Shown in pieces: positions 22,596-31,856 of a DNA stretch of 64,000 bases (position 1 is its first letter; each line of letters opens with the position of its first letter). A model generated the notes under the pieces. It saw only the letters and a list, made by a program, of their open reading frames with translations, searched no databases and was not told the DNA's origin. A program made the translations under genes and the position numbers. This DNA is from JACVRW01 sp963764665 (GTDB lineage Bacteria; Actinomycetota; Thermoleophilia; Solirubrobacterales; Thermoleophilaceae): NCBI GenBank assembly GCA_963764665.1, contig CAVXTL010000004.1, forward strand, positions 55,154-119,153, read 5' to 3'.

Positions 22596-23606
22596 GTGGC
22601 CTACCAGCAGACCGAAGCCGAGAGCCCCGAGATCTCGGTGGTCGTGCCGGTCTACAACGAGCGGGATGCGCTCGAGGATCTCCTGGTCGAACTCGACCGG
22701 TCCTTCGAGGCGAGCGAGCGGTCCTGGGAGGTGCTCTTCGTGGACGACGGATCCACGGACGGCTCCGTGGAACTGCTCGAGAGGATGGCGGCCGAGCACC
22801 CCAATGTCGGGCTCGTGGCCCTTCGCAGGAACTTCGGCAAGTCCGTAGCCCTGACCACGGGCTTCGACTTCGCGCGCGGCGCAGTGGTCGTGACGATGGA
22901 CGGAGACGGTCAGGACGACCCGGCCGAGATCCCCGCGCTGCTCCGAGAGATCGATGCCGGCTTCGACCTCGTGTGCGGGTGGAAGCGGAACCGCCTCGAC
23001 CCGGCCGAGAAGCGCTGGGCCTCGCGTCTCTTCAACCGGACGACGGCCCGCCTCTCCGGCCTACCGCTTCACGACTTCAATTGCGGGCTCAAGGCATTTC
23101 GAGGCGAGTGTGCCCGAGCGCTCACGCTCTACGGCGAGCAGCACCGGTTCGTTCCCGTCCTCGGGTTCCAGCGTGGCTGGCGCGTGACGGAGGTCGAGGT
23201 AAACCACCGCCCGCGCATCCACGGCCGTTCCAAGTTCGGCTTCGAGCGCTACCTCCGCGGCCTGCTCGACCTGGTGACGGTGCTCTTCATCGGCCGTTAC
23301 GAGTACCGCCCCCTGCATCTGTTCGGCGGTCTTGGGCTGCTGCTGATGGTGTCCGGAACCGTGATCTGTGCCGTTCTCTCCGTTCAATGGCTCGGAGGAG
23401 AGTCGATCGGGCGACGACCACTGCTCATCCTGGGCGTCCTCCTGATCGTCGTGGGAGTCCAGTTCCTCACGCTCGGACTGGTGGGCGAGCTGATCACCGC
23501 GGCCCGTCAGGAAGCACGCGGGCGGCCGGCCCGCACGTCGTTCGTGAGCCGCACCGCGGGGCAGGCGCAGATGCCCCCTGCGGGCATCCGGGTCCCCGAG
23601 CGGTAA
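22596..23606 (+). CDS. family 2 glycosyltransferase (GtrB/DPM1-like)
   Basis: 336-aa membrane-bound polyprenyl-phosphate sugar transferase type: VVVPVYNERDALEDLL, EVLFVDDGSTDGS, MDGDGQDDPAEIP (DxD), the lipid-phosphate-type HDFNCGLKAFRGE, and VNHRPRIHGRSKFG. Two C-terminal membrane helices (about 246-270 and 280-305). Expected to load a sugar onto undecaprenyl or polyprenyl phosphate at the inner leaflet for cell-wall glycan or glycoprotein assembly. The start is GTG (gtggcctaccag). Confidence 0.9.
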   Translation: MAYQQTEAESPEISVVVPVYNERDALEDLLVELDRSFEASERSWEVLFVDDGSTDGSVELLERMAAEHPNVGLVALRRNFGKSVALTTGFDFARGAVVVTMDGDGQDDPAEIPALLREIDAGFDLVCGWKRNRLDPAEKRWASRLFNRTTARLSGLPLHDFNCGLKAFRGECARALTLYGEQHRFVPVLGFQRGWRVTEVEVNHRPRIHGRSKFGFERYLRGLLDLVTVLFIGRYEYRPLHLFGGLGLLLMVSGTVICAVLSVQWLGGESIGRRPLLILGVLLIVVGVQFLTLGLVGELITAARQEARGRPARTSFVSRTAGQAQMPPAGIRVPER

Positions 23607-23673
23607 CTCCACGTTCACGCCGGTTTCACCGGGCGATCACAAGCACCCGAGGTCCCGTGCCGACACTCAGGGC

Positions 23674-23856
23674 ATGGACGAAAGAGGCCGGATTCTCTTT
23701 GTCGGAGCGGTCACCTGCTACCTGCTCGGCCGCCTCTTCGGAGGCGATGCCACCGCCGCCGAGGCCGTGGTCTACGGCATGACGGCGGCCTTCGGGCTCG
23801 AGTTCGTGCTGGTCTCCTGGCCCGCTCTCTGGCACGGTCGCGAGCAGCCCTCTTAG
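23674..23856 (+). CDS. small membrane protein
   Basis: 60 aa, MDERGRILFVGAVTCYLLGR then a second hydrophobic stretch GMTAAFGLEFVLVSWPALW; likely two helices. Lies between the glycosyltransferase and the sterol-desaturase-family gene on the same strand. No family recognised; supported by composition and clean spacing. Confidence 0.55.
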   Translation: MDERGRILFVGAVTCYLLGRLFGGDATAAEAVVYGMTAAFGLEFVLVSWPALWHGREQPS

Positions 23857-23898
23857 GGGACCCTTAGCTTCACCCGTCGCGTGCGCTAGATTCGGGTT

Positions 23899-24522
23899 GT
23901 GGAAGCGCGCCGGACCGAAGTTCTGAAGGCATCTCCGCGCATGTTCGAGTCCACGCTGCTCGACAAGCTGTCGCGCGTTCACCCCACCGTCCCGCTCTAC
24001 ATCTTCGTGCCGGCGATCGTGGTGCTCTTCACGATCGGAGCGCGCGAGCTGACCACCCTCGGCTCCATCGGGCTCGTGGCGGGCGGCTACCTCTTCTGGA
24101 CGCTCACGGAGTACTGGATGCACCGGATCGTCTTCCACTTCGAGCCGGAGGACGGGATCGGCGCGCGCCTCCACTGGATCATCCACGGCGTGCACCACGA
24201 TCACCCGAACGACCCGCTTCGCCTGGTCATGCCGCCGTCGGTGAGCGTCCCGCTCGCGCTGATCTTCTATGCGCTGTTCATCACGGTGCTGCCCACCGCG
24301 TCGGCGAACGTGTTCGCGGCCGGCTTCCTCTCGGGCTACCTGTTCTACGACATGCTGCATTACCACGTGCATCACCACCGGCCGCGCACGCGCCTCGGCA
24401 AGCTGATGCGCGAGCTTCACATGCGCCATCACTTCCAGGACGACACCTGCGGCTTCGGCGTGAGCGCCCCGTTCTGGGATCGCGTGTTCGGGACCGCGCA
24501 GCGCCGCAGCACGCAGCCCTAG
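23899..24522 (+). CDS. sterol desaturase/fatty acid hydroxylase family protein
   Basis: 207-aa membrane di-iron oxygenase family: His clusters HRIVFH, HGVHHDHPND, HVHHH and ELHMRHHFQDD match the HX3H/HX2HH pattern of fatty-acid hydroxylases and sterol C5-desaturase relatives, between hydrophobic helices. Likely 2-hydroxylates or desaturates a lipid acyl chain. Start is GTG; an ATG 42 nt later (MFESTLLDK) is an alternative. Confidence 0.85.
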   Translation: MEARRTEVLKASPRMFESTLLDKLSRVHPTVPLYIFVPAIVVLFTIGARELTTLGSIGLVAGGYLFWTLTEYWMHRIVFHFEPEDGIGARLHWIIHGVHHDHPNDPLRLVMPPSVSVPLALIFYALFITVLPTASANVFAAGFLSGYLFYDMLHYHVHHHRPRTRLGKLMRELHMRHHFQDDTCGFGVSAPFWDRVFGTAQRRSTQP

Positions 24523-24551
24523 CGGGCGGCACGCTAGATTTGAACAGCCGC

Positions 24552-24635
24552 GCGGCTGTGGCGGAATTGGTAGACGCGCGGGCTTCAGGAGCCCGTGTCC
24601 TTCGGGACGTGGAGGTTCGAGTCCTCTCAGCCGCA
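24552..24635 (+). tRNA. tRNA-Leu (anticodon CAG)
   Basis: 84-nt type II tRNA with long variable arm: acceptor GCGGCTG/CAGCCGC, anticodon stem CGGGC/GCCCG with loop TTCAGGA (anticodon CAG at 24586-24588), variable arm GTCCTTCGGGAC, T arm GAGGTTCGAGTCCTC. CCA is not encoded. The sodA gene starts 32 nt further on. Confidence 0.96.
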
Positions 24636-24667
24636 TGGATCGAGAATCCGAGGGAAAGGACCGACAG

Positions 24668-25273
24668 ATGCCGTACGAGGTACCCGCTCTTCCGTACGAC
24701 TACGACGCGCTGGAGCCGCACATCGACGAGGCCACGATGCGCGTGCACCACGACAAGCACCATCAGGCGTACGTGGACAAGGTCAACGCCGCGCTCGAGG
24801 GCACGGACCTGGCCGACAAGCCGATCGAGGACGTCATCAAGGACCTCTCGCAGGTGCCGGAGGACAAGCGCACCGCGGTCCGCAACAACGGCGGCGGCCA
24901 CTACAACCACTCGCTGTTCTGGGAGTGGATGTCGCCCGACGGCGGCGGTGAGCCCGACGGCGACCTGGCCGCGGCGATCGACGAGGCGTTCGGCTCGTTC
25001 TCCGACTTCCAGTCAAAGCTGAAGGACGCCGGCGTGGGCCAGTTCGGCTCCGGCTGGGCCTGGCTCGTGCACGACGGCTCCGGATTGGCCGTGGTGTCCA
25101 CGCCCAACCAGGACAACCCGCTGAGCGACGGCAAGACCCCGCTGCTCGGCGTGGACGTCTGGGAGCATGCCTACTACCTCAAGTACCAGAACAAGCGCCC
25201 GGACTACCTGGACGCCTGGTGGAACACGGTGAACTGGGCAAAGGTGGCGGAGGGGTTCGGCAAGGTCGCCTGA
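24668..25273 (+). CDS. sodA: superoxide dismutase [Fe/Mn]
   Basis: 201-aa cytoplasmic superoxide dismutase. Metal ligands visible: His in RVHHDKHHQAYVD, His in NNGGGHYNHSLFW, and Asp/His in DVWEHAYYLKYQNKRPDY. Family landmarks ALPYDYDALEPHID and GSGWAWLV are present; length is normal. The ATG follows GAAAGGACC; an in-frame ATG overlapping the tRNA-Leu end is rejected as start. A Fur-family regulator follows 34 nt downstream, suggesting metal or redox control. Fe versus Mn preference is unclear. Confidence 0.95.
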   Translation: MPYEVPALPYDYDALEPHIDEATMRVHHDKHHQAYVDKVNAALEGTDLADKPIEDVIKDLSQVPEDKRTAVRNNGGGHYNHSLFWEWMSPDGGGEPDGDLAAAIDEAFGSFSDFQSKLKDAGVGQFGSGWAWLVHDGSGLAVVSTPNQDNPLSDGKTPLLGVDVWEHAYYLKYQNKRPDYLDAWWNTVNWAKVAEGFGKVA

Positions 25274-25307
25274 GCCCGAGGGGCCGGCGCGAGCCTATGC
25301 TTGCGTC

Positions 25308-25757
25308 ATGGCCCACACAGCCTCCGATTGGGTCGGGCACGCCAACGCCACGCTCGAGCGTGACGGGTACCGGGCGAGCGCCGCGCGCGCGGCGGTGGTG
25401 CACGCTCTGGCCGACCTCGGCTGCAGCGTCACGGCGAAGGAGATCTTCGACCGGCTGGAGGCCGAGGGGCGTGACGTGGGACTCGCGAGCATCTACCGGG
25501 CCCTCGATCTGCTCGAGCGGCTGCGGCTGGCACGGCGCGTGGACGCCGGCGAGGCCGTGGCGCGCTACGAGCCGGTGGACCCGGCCGGCACGCACCACCA
25601 TCACCTCGTCTGCGACAGCTGCGGCGAGGTGTCGGCGTTCGAGGACGTGGAGCTGGAGCGCGCCATCGCCCAGCTGGCCGACCGGGTGGCCTACTCGGTG
25701 GACGCGCACGACGTGACGCTCCGGGGCGCCTGCCCCGCCTGCAGCAGCCGCGACTAG
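25308..25757 (+). CDS. Fur family transcriptional regulator
   Basis: 149-aa metal-dependent repressor: N-terminal winged helix (RASAARAAVVHALADLGC, TAKEIFDRLEAEG, VGLASIYRALDLLE), then the metal/dimer domain with HHHHLVCDSCGEV and a C-terminal structural zinc CPACSSR. Could be Fur, Zur or PerR type; the neighbouring sodA hints at iron or peroxide responsiveness. Its stop overlaps the stop of the convergent methyltransferase gene. Confidence 0.9.
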   Translation: MAHTASDWVGHANATLERDGYRASAARAAVVHALADLGCSVTAKEIFDRLEAEGRDVGLASIYRALDLLERLRLARRVDAGEAVARYEPVDPAGTHHHHLVCDSCGEVSAFEDVELERAIAQLADRVAYSVDAHDVTLRGACPACSSRD

Positions 25758-26587
25758 AGGACCTCGCGGCCCAGACGCCGGCGCACCCAGCGCGCGAGCG
25801 GACGCCGCACGCGCTGGAGGTAGCGCATGCGCAGCGTGTCGTGGCCCACCACATCGAGCAGCGCGGGCAGGTCGTCGCCTCGCCGTGCGGCCGCTTCGAG
25901 CAGGTCGTCGATCGACGCGCTCGGCTCCGGTCCCCCGGAGACCCGGCGGTAGAGCCCGCAGCACCCGAACACGCCGGCGAACTCGCAGTCCCGCATCACC
26001 CAGCTCTCGCGCACGCCGCGAAGGACGTCGATGTGGGCCTCGCCGGGATCGTCGTTGCGCGCGTCCAGGTAGTCGTGGAAGAGCATCAGGCTTCCCGAGG
26101 GCACGATCGCCTCGAGCGTCTCGAGGTCGCGCCGAACACCCTCAAGCGAGTGGTCCCCGTCGACGAACACCACGCCGGGCCGGATTCCGGGGTAGGCCCG
26201 GACGAGCGCCTGGAGCGTGCCACGGGCGAAGATCACGAGATCCTCGAGGCCCCGTTCCCGGACCGCCTCCCGCGCAGAGGCGAGCGCAACGGGGTCGATG
26301 TCCACCGACACGAGCCGCCCCTCGCCGCCCGCGGCGCGCAGGGCGCTGGCGAGCACCACGGCCGACTTGCCGCGGTAGGCCCCCACCTCGAGCACGGGCT
26401 GCGCACCCAGGCGCCCGAGCTCGTAGAGCTTCAGCACGTCCTCGTCGCGGAGCCAGCCCGGCAGCTCGCGCACCTGGTCGGGCATCGTCGGGTGGGCCTC
26501 GTCCAGCCACGGGCCGTCGAACGGGAAGCTCGGCCTGTAGCTGCGCTCGGCGACCTTGTCCGGGTGTGCGAGGAAGTCGGTCGACAT
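25754..26587 (-). CDS. class I SAM-dependent methyltransferase
   Basis: 277 aa with a Rossmann core: PVLEVGAYRGKSAVVLASAL (motif I), LVSVDIDPVALASA, GVVFVDGDHSLEGVRRDLE and GSLMLFHDYLDAR. This resembles the class-24/macrocin-O-methyltransferase-like and cephalosporin-hydroxylase-like groups. The C-terminal extension ends in an Arg-rich tail. Substrate unknown. Convergent with the Fur gene. Confidence 0.82.
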   Translation of the reverse strand: MSTDFLAHPDKVAERSYRPSFPFDGPWLDEAHPTMPDQVRELPGWLRDEDVLKLYELGRLGAQPVLEVGAYRGKSAVVLASALRAAGGEGRLVSVDIDPVALASAREAVRERGLEDLVIFARGTLQALVRAYPGIRPGVVFVDGDHSLEGVRRDLETLEAIVPSGSLMLFHDYLDARNDDPGEAHIDVLRGVRESWVMRDCEFAGVFGCCGLYRRVSGGPEPSASIDDLLEAAARRGDDLPALLDVVGHDTLRMRYLQRVRRPLARWVRRRLGREVL

Positions 26588-26619
26588 CGGGACGCGAGCC
26601 TAGGCGATGATCCGGTCCG

Positions 26620-27312
26620 GTGGAGCGCTTCTTCGACGACATCGAGCGGGCCTACGACAGCGGCATCCAGGCCCCGGGCAAGGAGCTCCACTTCCTCGTG
26701 CTGGTGGCCTTCGTCCTGTCGTTCGGGTTCATCCGGGGCAGCGCGCACATGATCAAGGCGCAGGTGAGCTGGTGGCCCGGGAACGTGGAGACCAAGGGCG
26801 GCACTCACATCCACCACATGGTCTGGGGAATCCTGCTGCTGCTCTCGATGGGCTACATCGGGATCACCATCGAGAACGACAGCCCCTGGGCGGAGCTCGT
26901 GGCCCTGGCCTTCGGCGTCGGCATGGGCCTGACGCTCGACGAGTTCGCGCTCTGGCTCAACCTGAAGGACGTGTACTGGTCGGAAAAGGGCCGGCAGTCG
27001 ATCGACGCGGTGGTGGTCACCACCGGCCTGCTCGCCATCAGCCTGCTCGGACTGCAGTTCTGGATCGACACATACGAGGCGCTGCTCGTCCTGCTCGGCG
27101 TGGGCGGGGAGCACCTGAGCGGCGGCGAGACCGCGTTCGTGCTCGTGCCGATCCAGGTGGCGGGCGCCTGCCTGTCGCTGGTGTGTTTCGTCAAGGGCAA
27201 GTGGATGACCGCAGGGGTGGGCCTGTTCGTGCCGCTCGTGGCGCTGGTGGGCGCGCTGCGTCCCGCCAAGCCCGGGTCGCTCTGGCGCCGGCGCCGGGCG
27301 GTGGCCGCCTAG
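26620..27312 (+). CDS. integral membrane protein
   Basis: 230 aa, GTG start (VERFFDDIERAYDSG). About five or six hydrophobic segments; a conserved-looking THIHHMVWGILLLLSMGY His cluster and EFALWLNLKDVYWSEKGRQS between helices. Arg-rich C-terminus. Similar proteins are widespread in actinobacteria without known function; a His-rich membrane face could bind metal. The stop touches that of the convergent phosphatase gene. Confidence 0.75.
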   Translation: MERFFDDIERAYDSGIQAPGKELHFLVLVAFVLSFGFIRGSAHMIKAQVSWWPGNVETKGGTHIHHMVWGILLLLSMGYIGITIENDSPWAELVALAFGVGMGLTLDEFALWLNLKDVYWSEKGRQSIDAVVVTTGLLAISLLGLQFWIDTYEALLVLLGVGGEHLSGGETAFVLVPIQVAGACLSLVCFVKGKWMTAGVGLFVPLVALVGALRPAKPGSLWRRRRAVAA

Positions 27313-27899
27313 GGCGCGGGCACGCCGGGCGGCATGTTCCACAGCCGCACCACGGCAGTCTCCCGCTCCCACCCGAGCACCGACACGGTGGCCGTGCTGA
27401 GCGCCAGCCGCGCCCCCTCCGCCGGCGCGAGGCCGAGCCAGCGCACGGCCAGCACCCGCAGCACGTGGCCGTGCGCGAACAGCGCCACGTCGCCGGTGGA
27501 CGCCCTCACCTCGGCGAGCACGCGATCCAGCCTCTCCCCCACCTGCTCGGGGCGCTCGCCGCCGGGGCAGCCGTCGCGCCACAGGACCCAGTCGGGACGC
27601 TCACGGCGGATCTCCGGCGTGGTGAGCCCCTCGTACTCGCCGTAGTCCCACTCCACCAGGTCCTCGCGCGTCTCGGCCACCTGCTCGAACCCGGCCAGGC
27701 GACAGGTCTCGGCGGCGCGGCTCAGCGGGCTGGTGAGCACTCGATCGAACCGCCGGCCGGCCAGCGACACGGCGAGCAGCTCTGCCTGGCGCCGGCCCTC
27801 CTCGGTCAGGGGCACGTCGGTGCGGCCGGTGTGCTTGCCGGTCCTGCTCCACTCGGTCTCCCCGTGGCGCACGAGCACCAGCTCGCCCGCGGAGCTCAA
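27309..27899 (-). CDS. histidine phosphatase family protein
   Basis: 196-aa phosphoglycerate-mutase-like phosphatase: catalytic LVRHGETEWSR, TSPLSRAAETC, VEWDYGEYEGLT and the second His in FAHGHVLRVLA. The start is a TTG overlapping the upstream gene's stop (TTGA); the longer frame reads antisense through that gene. Broad phosphatase substrates are possible (sugar phosphates, alpha-ribazole phosphate, phospho-acids); nothing local decides. Confidence 0.87.
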   Translation of the reverse strand: MSSAGELVLVRHGETEWSRTGKHTGRTDVPLTEEGRRQAELLAVSLAGRRFDRVLTSPLSRAAETCRLAGFEQVAETREDLVEWDYGEYEGLTTPEIRRERPDWVLWRDGCPGGERPEQVGERLDRVLAEVRASTGDVALFAHGHVLRVLAVRWLGLAPAEGARLALSTATVSVLGWERETAVVRLWNMPPGVPAP

Positions 27900-28324
27900 T
27901 TCGCTCCGATGGGCGAACCCGAGAAGAAGAAGAACCAGATCTCGAACGCCAGGAACGCGACGAGCACCCCTCCCACGAGGATCCGCTCGGCGCTCGAGAG
28001 CTCGGGCCGCACCCCGTCGTACTGGGGACGCTCCCCGCGCATGCTCCGCAGCCACGGAGCGTGCTGGCGCACCGTCGGCGTTCCGCCCGTGAGCTCGTCG
28101 TAGGCATGGGTGGTGGCCTGGAGCGCCCGGTAGAGCGCGACGCTGATCACCACCAGCGCGAGGATCACCACACCGACTGCGCCCATCTTCGGCGGCCCGT
28201 CGCCCTGCACCTTCGAGCCGATCCAGAGTGCCAGCAGCGGCCCGCCCGTCCAGAGGTTGAGCACGAGCAGCGCCGTCAGGGCGGCGAGCAGAAGGCGCTT
28301 GGCGCGGTCCGACATCCCGGTCAT
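27896..28324 (-). CDS. membrane protein of unknown function
   Basis: 142 aa, three hydrophobic helices (LLLAALTALLVLNLW, VGVVILALVVISVALY, LVGGVLVAFLAFEIWFFFF) with a soluble loop containing YDELTGGTPTVRQHAPWL. The first or fourth codon (ATG at 28324 or 28315) may be the start. Overlaps the downstream phosphatase (TTGA). Confidence 0.7.
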   Translation of the reverse strand: MTGMSDRAKRLLLAALTALLVLNLWTGGPLLALWIGSKVQGDGPPKMGAVGVVILALVVISVALYRALQATTHAYDELTGGTPTVRQHAPWLRSMRGERPQYDGVRPELSSAERILVGGVLVAFLAFEIWFFFFSGSPIGAN

Positions 28325-28399
28325 TGTCACCGAAGCCCCGCGCAGCCGCCGCGCCGAGTGCGGTAGTCGCATGCTCTTTCCGGGCGTATAGTCGGTCGG

Positions 28400-29005
28400 A
28401 TGGCAGGAACGGACGCAGAGCGGCGTGCGTCGCCCGGCAGTGGCCGGGAGCGCATTCTCGAGGCCGCCTACCCCCTCTTCAGCAGGTCCGGCATCCGCGC
28501 TGTGGGCGTGGACACGATCGTCGAGGCCGCGGGCGTAGCCAAGATGACGCTGTACCGGAACTTCCCCTCGAAGGAGGACCTGGCGCTCGCCTTCCTCGCC
28601 CTTCGCGAGGAGCGCTGGACGCGCGCGTGGCTGTGGGGCGAGGTCACCCAGCGCGCCGACGAGCCTACGGAGCGGCTGCTCGCGATCTTCGACGTGTTCG
28701 GCGAGTGGTTCGCCCGCGACGACTTCGAGGGCTGCTCGTTCGTCAACGTCCTGCTCGAGCAGGACACACTGGACGATCCGGTACGCGAGGCCAGCGTCAA
28801 GCACCTCGCGAACATTCGAGAGCTCATCCAGGAGCTCGCTGAGCAGGCCGGGATCGACGATCCCGACGGGTTCTCACGTCAGTGGCACATCCTCATGAAG
28901 GGCTCGATCGTCGCGGCGGGCGAGGGTGACCGCGACGCCGCTCGTCGTGCGCGCGAGCTCGGAGTGCTGCTGCTGCGGCAACGCGGCGTCCTCGAGTCCG
29001 CCTGA
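28400..29005 (+). CDS. TetR family transcriptional regulator
   Basis: 201 aa. The N-terminal helix-turn-helix domain is canonical: RERILEAAYPLFSRSGIRAV, VDTIVEAAGVAKMTLYRNF, SKEDLALAFLA. The C-terminal ligand domain is typical of the group with GCSFVNVLLEQD and a conserved Cys. The target is not evident; the divergent membrane gene (28324) is about 75 bp away and the convergent glucoamylase gene ends 10 bp beyond its stop. Confidence 0.9.
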   Translation: MAGTDAERRASPGSGRERILEAAYPLFSRSGIRAVGVDTIVEAAGVAKMTLYRNFPSKEDLALAFLALREERWTRAWLWGEVTQRADEPTERLLAIFDVFGEWFARDDFEGCSFVNVLLEQDTLDDPVREASVKHLANIRELIQELAEQAGIDDPDGFSRQWHILMKGSIVAAGEGDRDAARRARELGVLLLRQRGVLESA

Positions 29006-29015
29006 CGCGAGCTCC

Positions 29016-31160
29016 TCAGCAGTCGCGCACGTATCGGCAGGCTACGATGGCCGGCGTCTCCACGGGCCGCCCCGCGTCGATCGACCAGGCCAGCCGGATC
29101 AGCTGGGCATGCGTCCAGGCGAGCGGCGTGGCCGAGAGCGTTCCCTCCCCGAGCGGGAACTCCGGCGTGCCGCCCGGCGGGCGGTGGTCCCACACCTGCT
29201 CCGGGAGCATGTGGCCCTCGTTGGCCGCGCCGGCCACGGCGCGCAGGTAGCGGCCCGCCCGCCGGCCGGCGGCCAGCTCGTACTCGCCCCGCTCTCCGGC
29301 GAGCAGCGGCCACGCACGCCCGAAGGTCTGGAAGGTGTCGTCCTCTCCGATCTTCCAGGGCTCGCCGGCCTCGGTCTCGCCGTAGCCGTCGAGGCTGAAG
29401 CGGTGCCAGTAGGGGCCATTGGGCGTGTCCACGCGCAGCTCGCGGTCCACCACGGGCAGCGTGCTCACGATGGCGGGGTCGTCCGCGGGCTTGACGCCGA
29501 GGCGCACCAGCTCAAGGAAGCTCGGGTCCACCACACGGCGCTGGTCCACGTTCGACGGCCCGCTGTCTCCGATGGCATAGGTGGTGGGAGCGTTCGGCTG
29601 TCCGTCCTTGGTCACGCGCAGGTAGTAGGGCCGGCTCGACAGTGGGCCGTTCGTGGTGACCGTCCAGTCGTCCACGCGCTCGCGCCAGTGGTCGGCGGTG
29701 GCCAGGTAGCGCCCGGCGGCGGCAGCGTCGCCGTTGCGGCGCGCGATGTCCGCGGCGGCCACCAGTCCGGCCACCTCCGCGGCGATCGTGGCCGGCGAGT
29801 AGCCGCTCTGGTTCTCCCAGCGCTCCTGCGGCGACACCGGGCCGTTGGCCAGCAGGAAGTCGGCCGCCGGCTTGACGTGGTCGCGCCAGGTGGCCGGATC
29901 GAACGCGCGCAGCTGCCATGCGAGCAAGAGCGGCAGGCCCACCTCGTCCAGCTGGAGGTTCTCCCACCGCTGCGTGCCGTCCACCTCCGAGTTCTGCGGG
30001 AACGACCCGTCGGGCTTCTGCTGGCGCTCGAAGAGGTAGCGCAGCAGGCGCACCGCGGCCGGGCGGTCGCCGGCCACCAGCTGAGCGGTGGCCACCTGGT
30101 ACAGGTCACGCGCCCAGACGAGGTGGTAGGGCCCCGAGGGGTTCTCGGTCTCGCCGTCGCCCCAGGCCCAGGGCATGCTGGGCGAGGCCACCGAGGCGCC
30201 CACGAACGTCTTGTCCTCGAGCGCCGCGAGCACCATGGCGGAGACGGAGTAGAGAGTGCGATGGCGTCGGCTGGCGGCCGGAGGCCTCCTCAGCGTCGAG
30301 AGGTAGTCATGCCAGCCGTGCTGGTAGCGCCGCGCCACCCGGTGGAAGCCGGCGTCGAGCGAACCGCGCGCCGCGTCCGCCGCGCCGGGCTCCCCGCGGC
30401 CGAAGCCGAGGGCGAGCGTCAGCTCGCGCCGGCCGGGGCGGCCCGTCAGGGACGTCAGGCCGGTCTGCACCAGGTTCCCTGGGCCGGCAGTCTCATGGCG
30501 CCAGTCGAGCCTGTGGTCCGGTCGCAGGTCGGTCCAGCCGTCGCTCACGCCGAGGAACCCGCTCGACCCTGCCCGCAGTGCGGGAGCGGTCACGAGAGCG
30601 CTGGCCGCCTTGCCGTCCGAGGAGAGGAGCGTGGAGCCACGGCTGCGACCACTGTCGTCGTCGCCGCTGTTGGCCAGGGCCGGGTCGTATAGCACGTAGA
30701 GCTTGAGCGGCCGGTCGCGTTGCGAATCGAGGCGCACACGCGCGAGCAGGGTGTTGCGGGCCGGGTCCGTGACCCAGGTCTTGGTGAGCGTCCAGCCGTG
30801 CGCTCGCGAGCCTGTGACCTGCCTGTAGGTCAGGCTCCGCGAATCCGCGAGCGCCACGCGGTGGCGAGCGTCCGACTCGCGGTCGGTGAACGTCTTTCCG
30901 TCGGAGACCACGAACTCGAGCGAGCGGACGCTCGGGGTGCCCAGGTCGGGGAAGTACACCTCGCTGAGCGCGCCGCCACGAAGCGTGTGCCACACCTTGC
31001 TCTCACGGGACGAGGCGGTGCCGAAGCCCTCCTTGTCGGCGGGCACCCAGGCCGTCTTCGCGCCCGGGGCCCCGGGCGCCGCCGCGCCGGCGCTCGCCGC
31101 GCCCAGCCCGAGCACCATGGCCGCCGTGGTGGCCGCCCGCATCAAGACTCCGCTGCCCAT
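29016..31160 (-). CDS. secreted glucan 1,4-alpha-glucosidase (GH15 glucoamylase)
   Basis: 714 aa. Signal peptide (MRAATTAAMVLGLGAASAGA), a glucodextranase-N-like beta domain (about 35-280, KEGFGTASSRESKVWHTL and GGALSEVYFPDLG), then an (alpha/alpha)6 catalytic domain: YHLVWARDLYQVATAQL, SFPQNSEVDGTQRWEN, LQLDEVGLPLLLAW (general acid Glu) and EGHMLPEQVWD (base Glu). Releases glucose from starch or dextrin ends outside the cell. Start chosen at MGSGVLMRAAT because GGGAGGAGACGCGAG precedes it. Ends with two Cys (ACRYVRDC). Confidence 0.92.
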   Translation of the reverse strand: MGSGVLMRAATTAAMVLGLGAASAGAAAPGAPGAKTAWVPADKEGFGTASSRESKVWHTLRGGALSEVYFPDLGTPSVRSLEFVVSDGKTFTDRESDARHRVALADSRSLTYRQVTGSRAHGWTLTKTWVTDPARNTLLARVRLDSQRDRPLKLYVLYDPALANSGDDDSGRSRGSTLLSSDGKAASALVTAPALRAGSSGFLGVSDGWTDLRPDHRLDWRHETAGPGNLVQTGLTSLTGRPGRRELTLALGFGRGEPGAADAARGSLDAGFHRVARRYQHGWHDYLSTLRRPPAASRRHRTLYSVSAMVLAALEDKTFVGASVASPSMPWAWGDGETENPSGPYHLVWARDLYQVATAQLVAGDRPAAVRLLRYLFERQQKPDGSFPQNSEVDGTQRWENLQLDEVGLPLLLAWQLRAFDPATWRDHVKPAADFLLANGPVSPQERWENQSGYSPATIAAEVAGLVAAADIARRNGDAAAAGRYLATADHWRERVDDWTVTTNGPLSSRPYYLRVTKDGQPNAPTTYAIGDSGPSNVDQRRVVDPSFLELVRLGVKPADDPAIVSTLPVVDRELRVDTPNGPYWHRFSLDGYGETEAGEPWKIGEDDTFQTFGRAWPLLAGERGEYELAAGRRAGRYLRAVAGAANEGHMLPEQVWDHRPPGGTPEFPLGEGTLSATPLAWTHAQLIRLAWSIDAGRPVETPAIVACRYVRDC

Positions 31161-31232
31161 CTCGCGTCTCCTCCCGTAGACCCTGCCCATCCGCCCTACC
31201 CGGCCTGAGGGAGGAGAAACGCGCGGACCGGC

Positions 31233-31856
31233 TCAGGCGTCCTGCGTGGCGTCGTACGCGAGCGCGCCGCCGAAGCCGATCAGGCCGACCCCGGCCACAC
31301 CGTCCGCCACCCGGATCGCGCGCTCGCCGACCGAGCGGCGGGCGAGCGCGGTGCCGCTGGCCAGGACGGTCGTCCAGACGAGGCTGCCGACGCCCACTCC
31401 CGCCACGAGGAGCACGGCGCCGCTCGGGCTGTCGGCTGCGCCGGCGGCGCTCGCGGCCGCGAAGATGGCCGCCCACGAAGCGATCGTGGCCGGGTTCGAG
31501 GCCGTGCCGGCCATCGCGGTCAGGAAGGCGCGGCCGGGGGTGGCCACCTCAGACCGGACCTCGCCGCCGTGGCGCACGCGGAAGGCGCTGTAGAGCGTGC
31601 GCGCACCGAGGCCGATCAGCACAGCGGCGCCAACGAGGCCGAGAGCCACCCGCACCGGCTCGATGGTGAGGAACGGAGCCGCACCCGCCGCGCCGCAGGC
31701 CGCGTACAGGGCGTCCACCGTCGCGATTCCGGCCCCGATCGCCAGGCCCACCGCCCAGCCGACGCGCAGGGTGGAGCGCACGAGGAGCAGCGACATCGGG
31801 CCGAGCTGGAGCGCTACGAAGAACCCGAGGCCGAATCCGACGACGAGCGAGTGCAT
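31233..31856 (-). CDS. LysE family transporter
   Basis: 207-aa membrane exporter of the LysE/RhtB family: GFGLGFFVALQLGPMSLLLV is the typical first helix with a GPxxL motif, followed by VDALYAACGAAG and NPATIASWAAIFA (the conserved NP-x-W pattern). About six helices. Likely amino-acid or related small-molecule efflux. Divergent from the beta-helix lipoprotein gene. Confidence 0.85.
   Translation of the reverse strand: MHSLVVGFGLGFFVALQLGPMSLLLVRSTLRVGWAVGLAIGAGIATVDALYAACGAAGAAPFLTIEPVRVALGLVGAAVLIGLGARTLYSAFRVRHGGEVRSEVATPGRAFLTAMAGTASNPATIASWAAIFAAASAAGAADSPSGAVLLVAGVGVGSLVWTTVLASGTALARRSVGERAIRVADGVAGVGLIGFGGALAYDATQDA

Noticed and set aside
28926..30692. 588-codon plus-strand open frame
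   Set aside because: Antisense of the GH15 glucoamylase.
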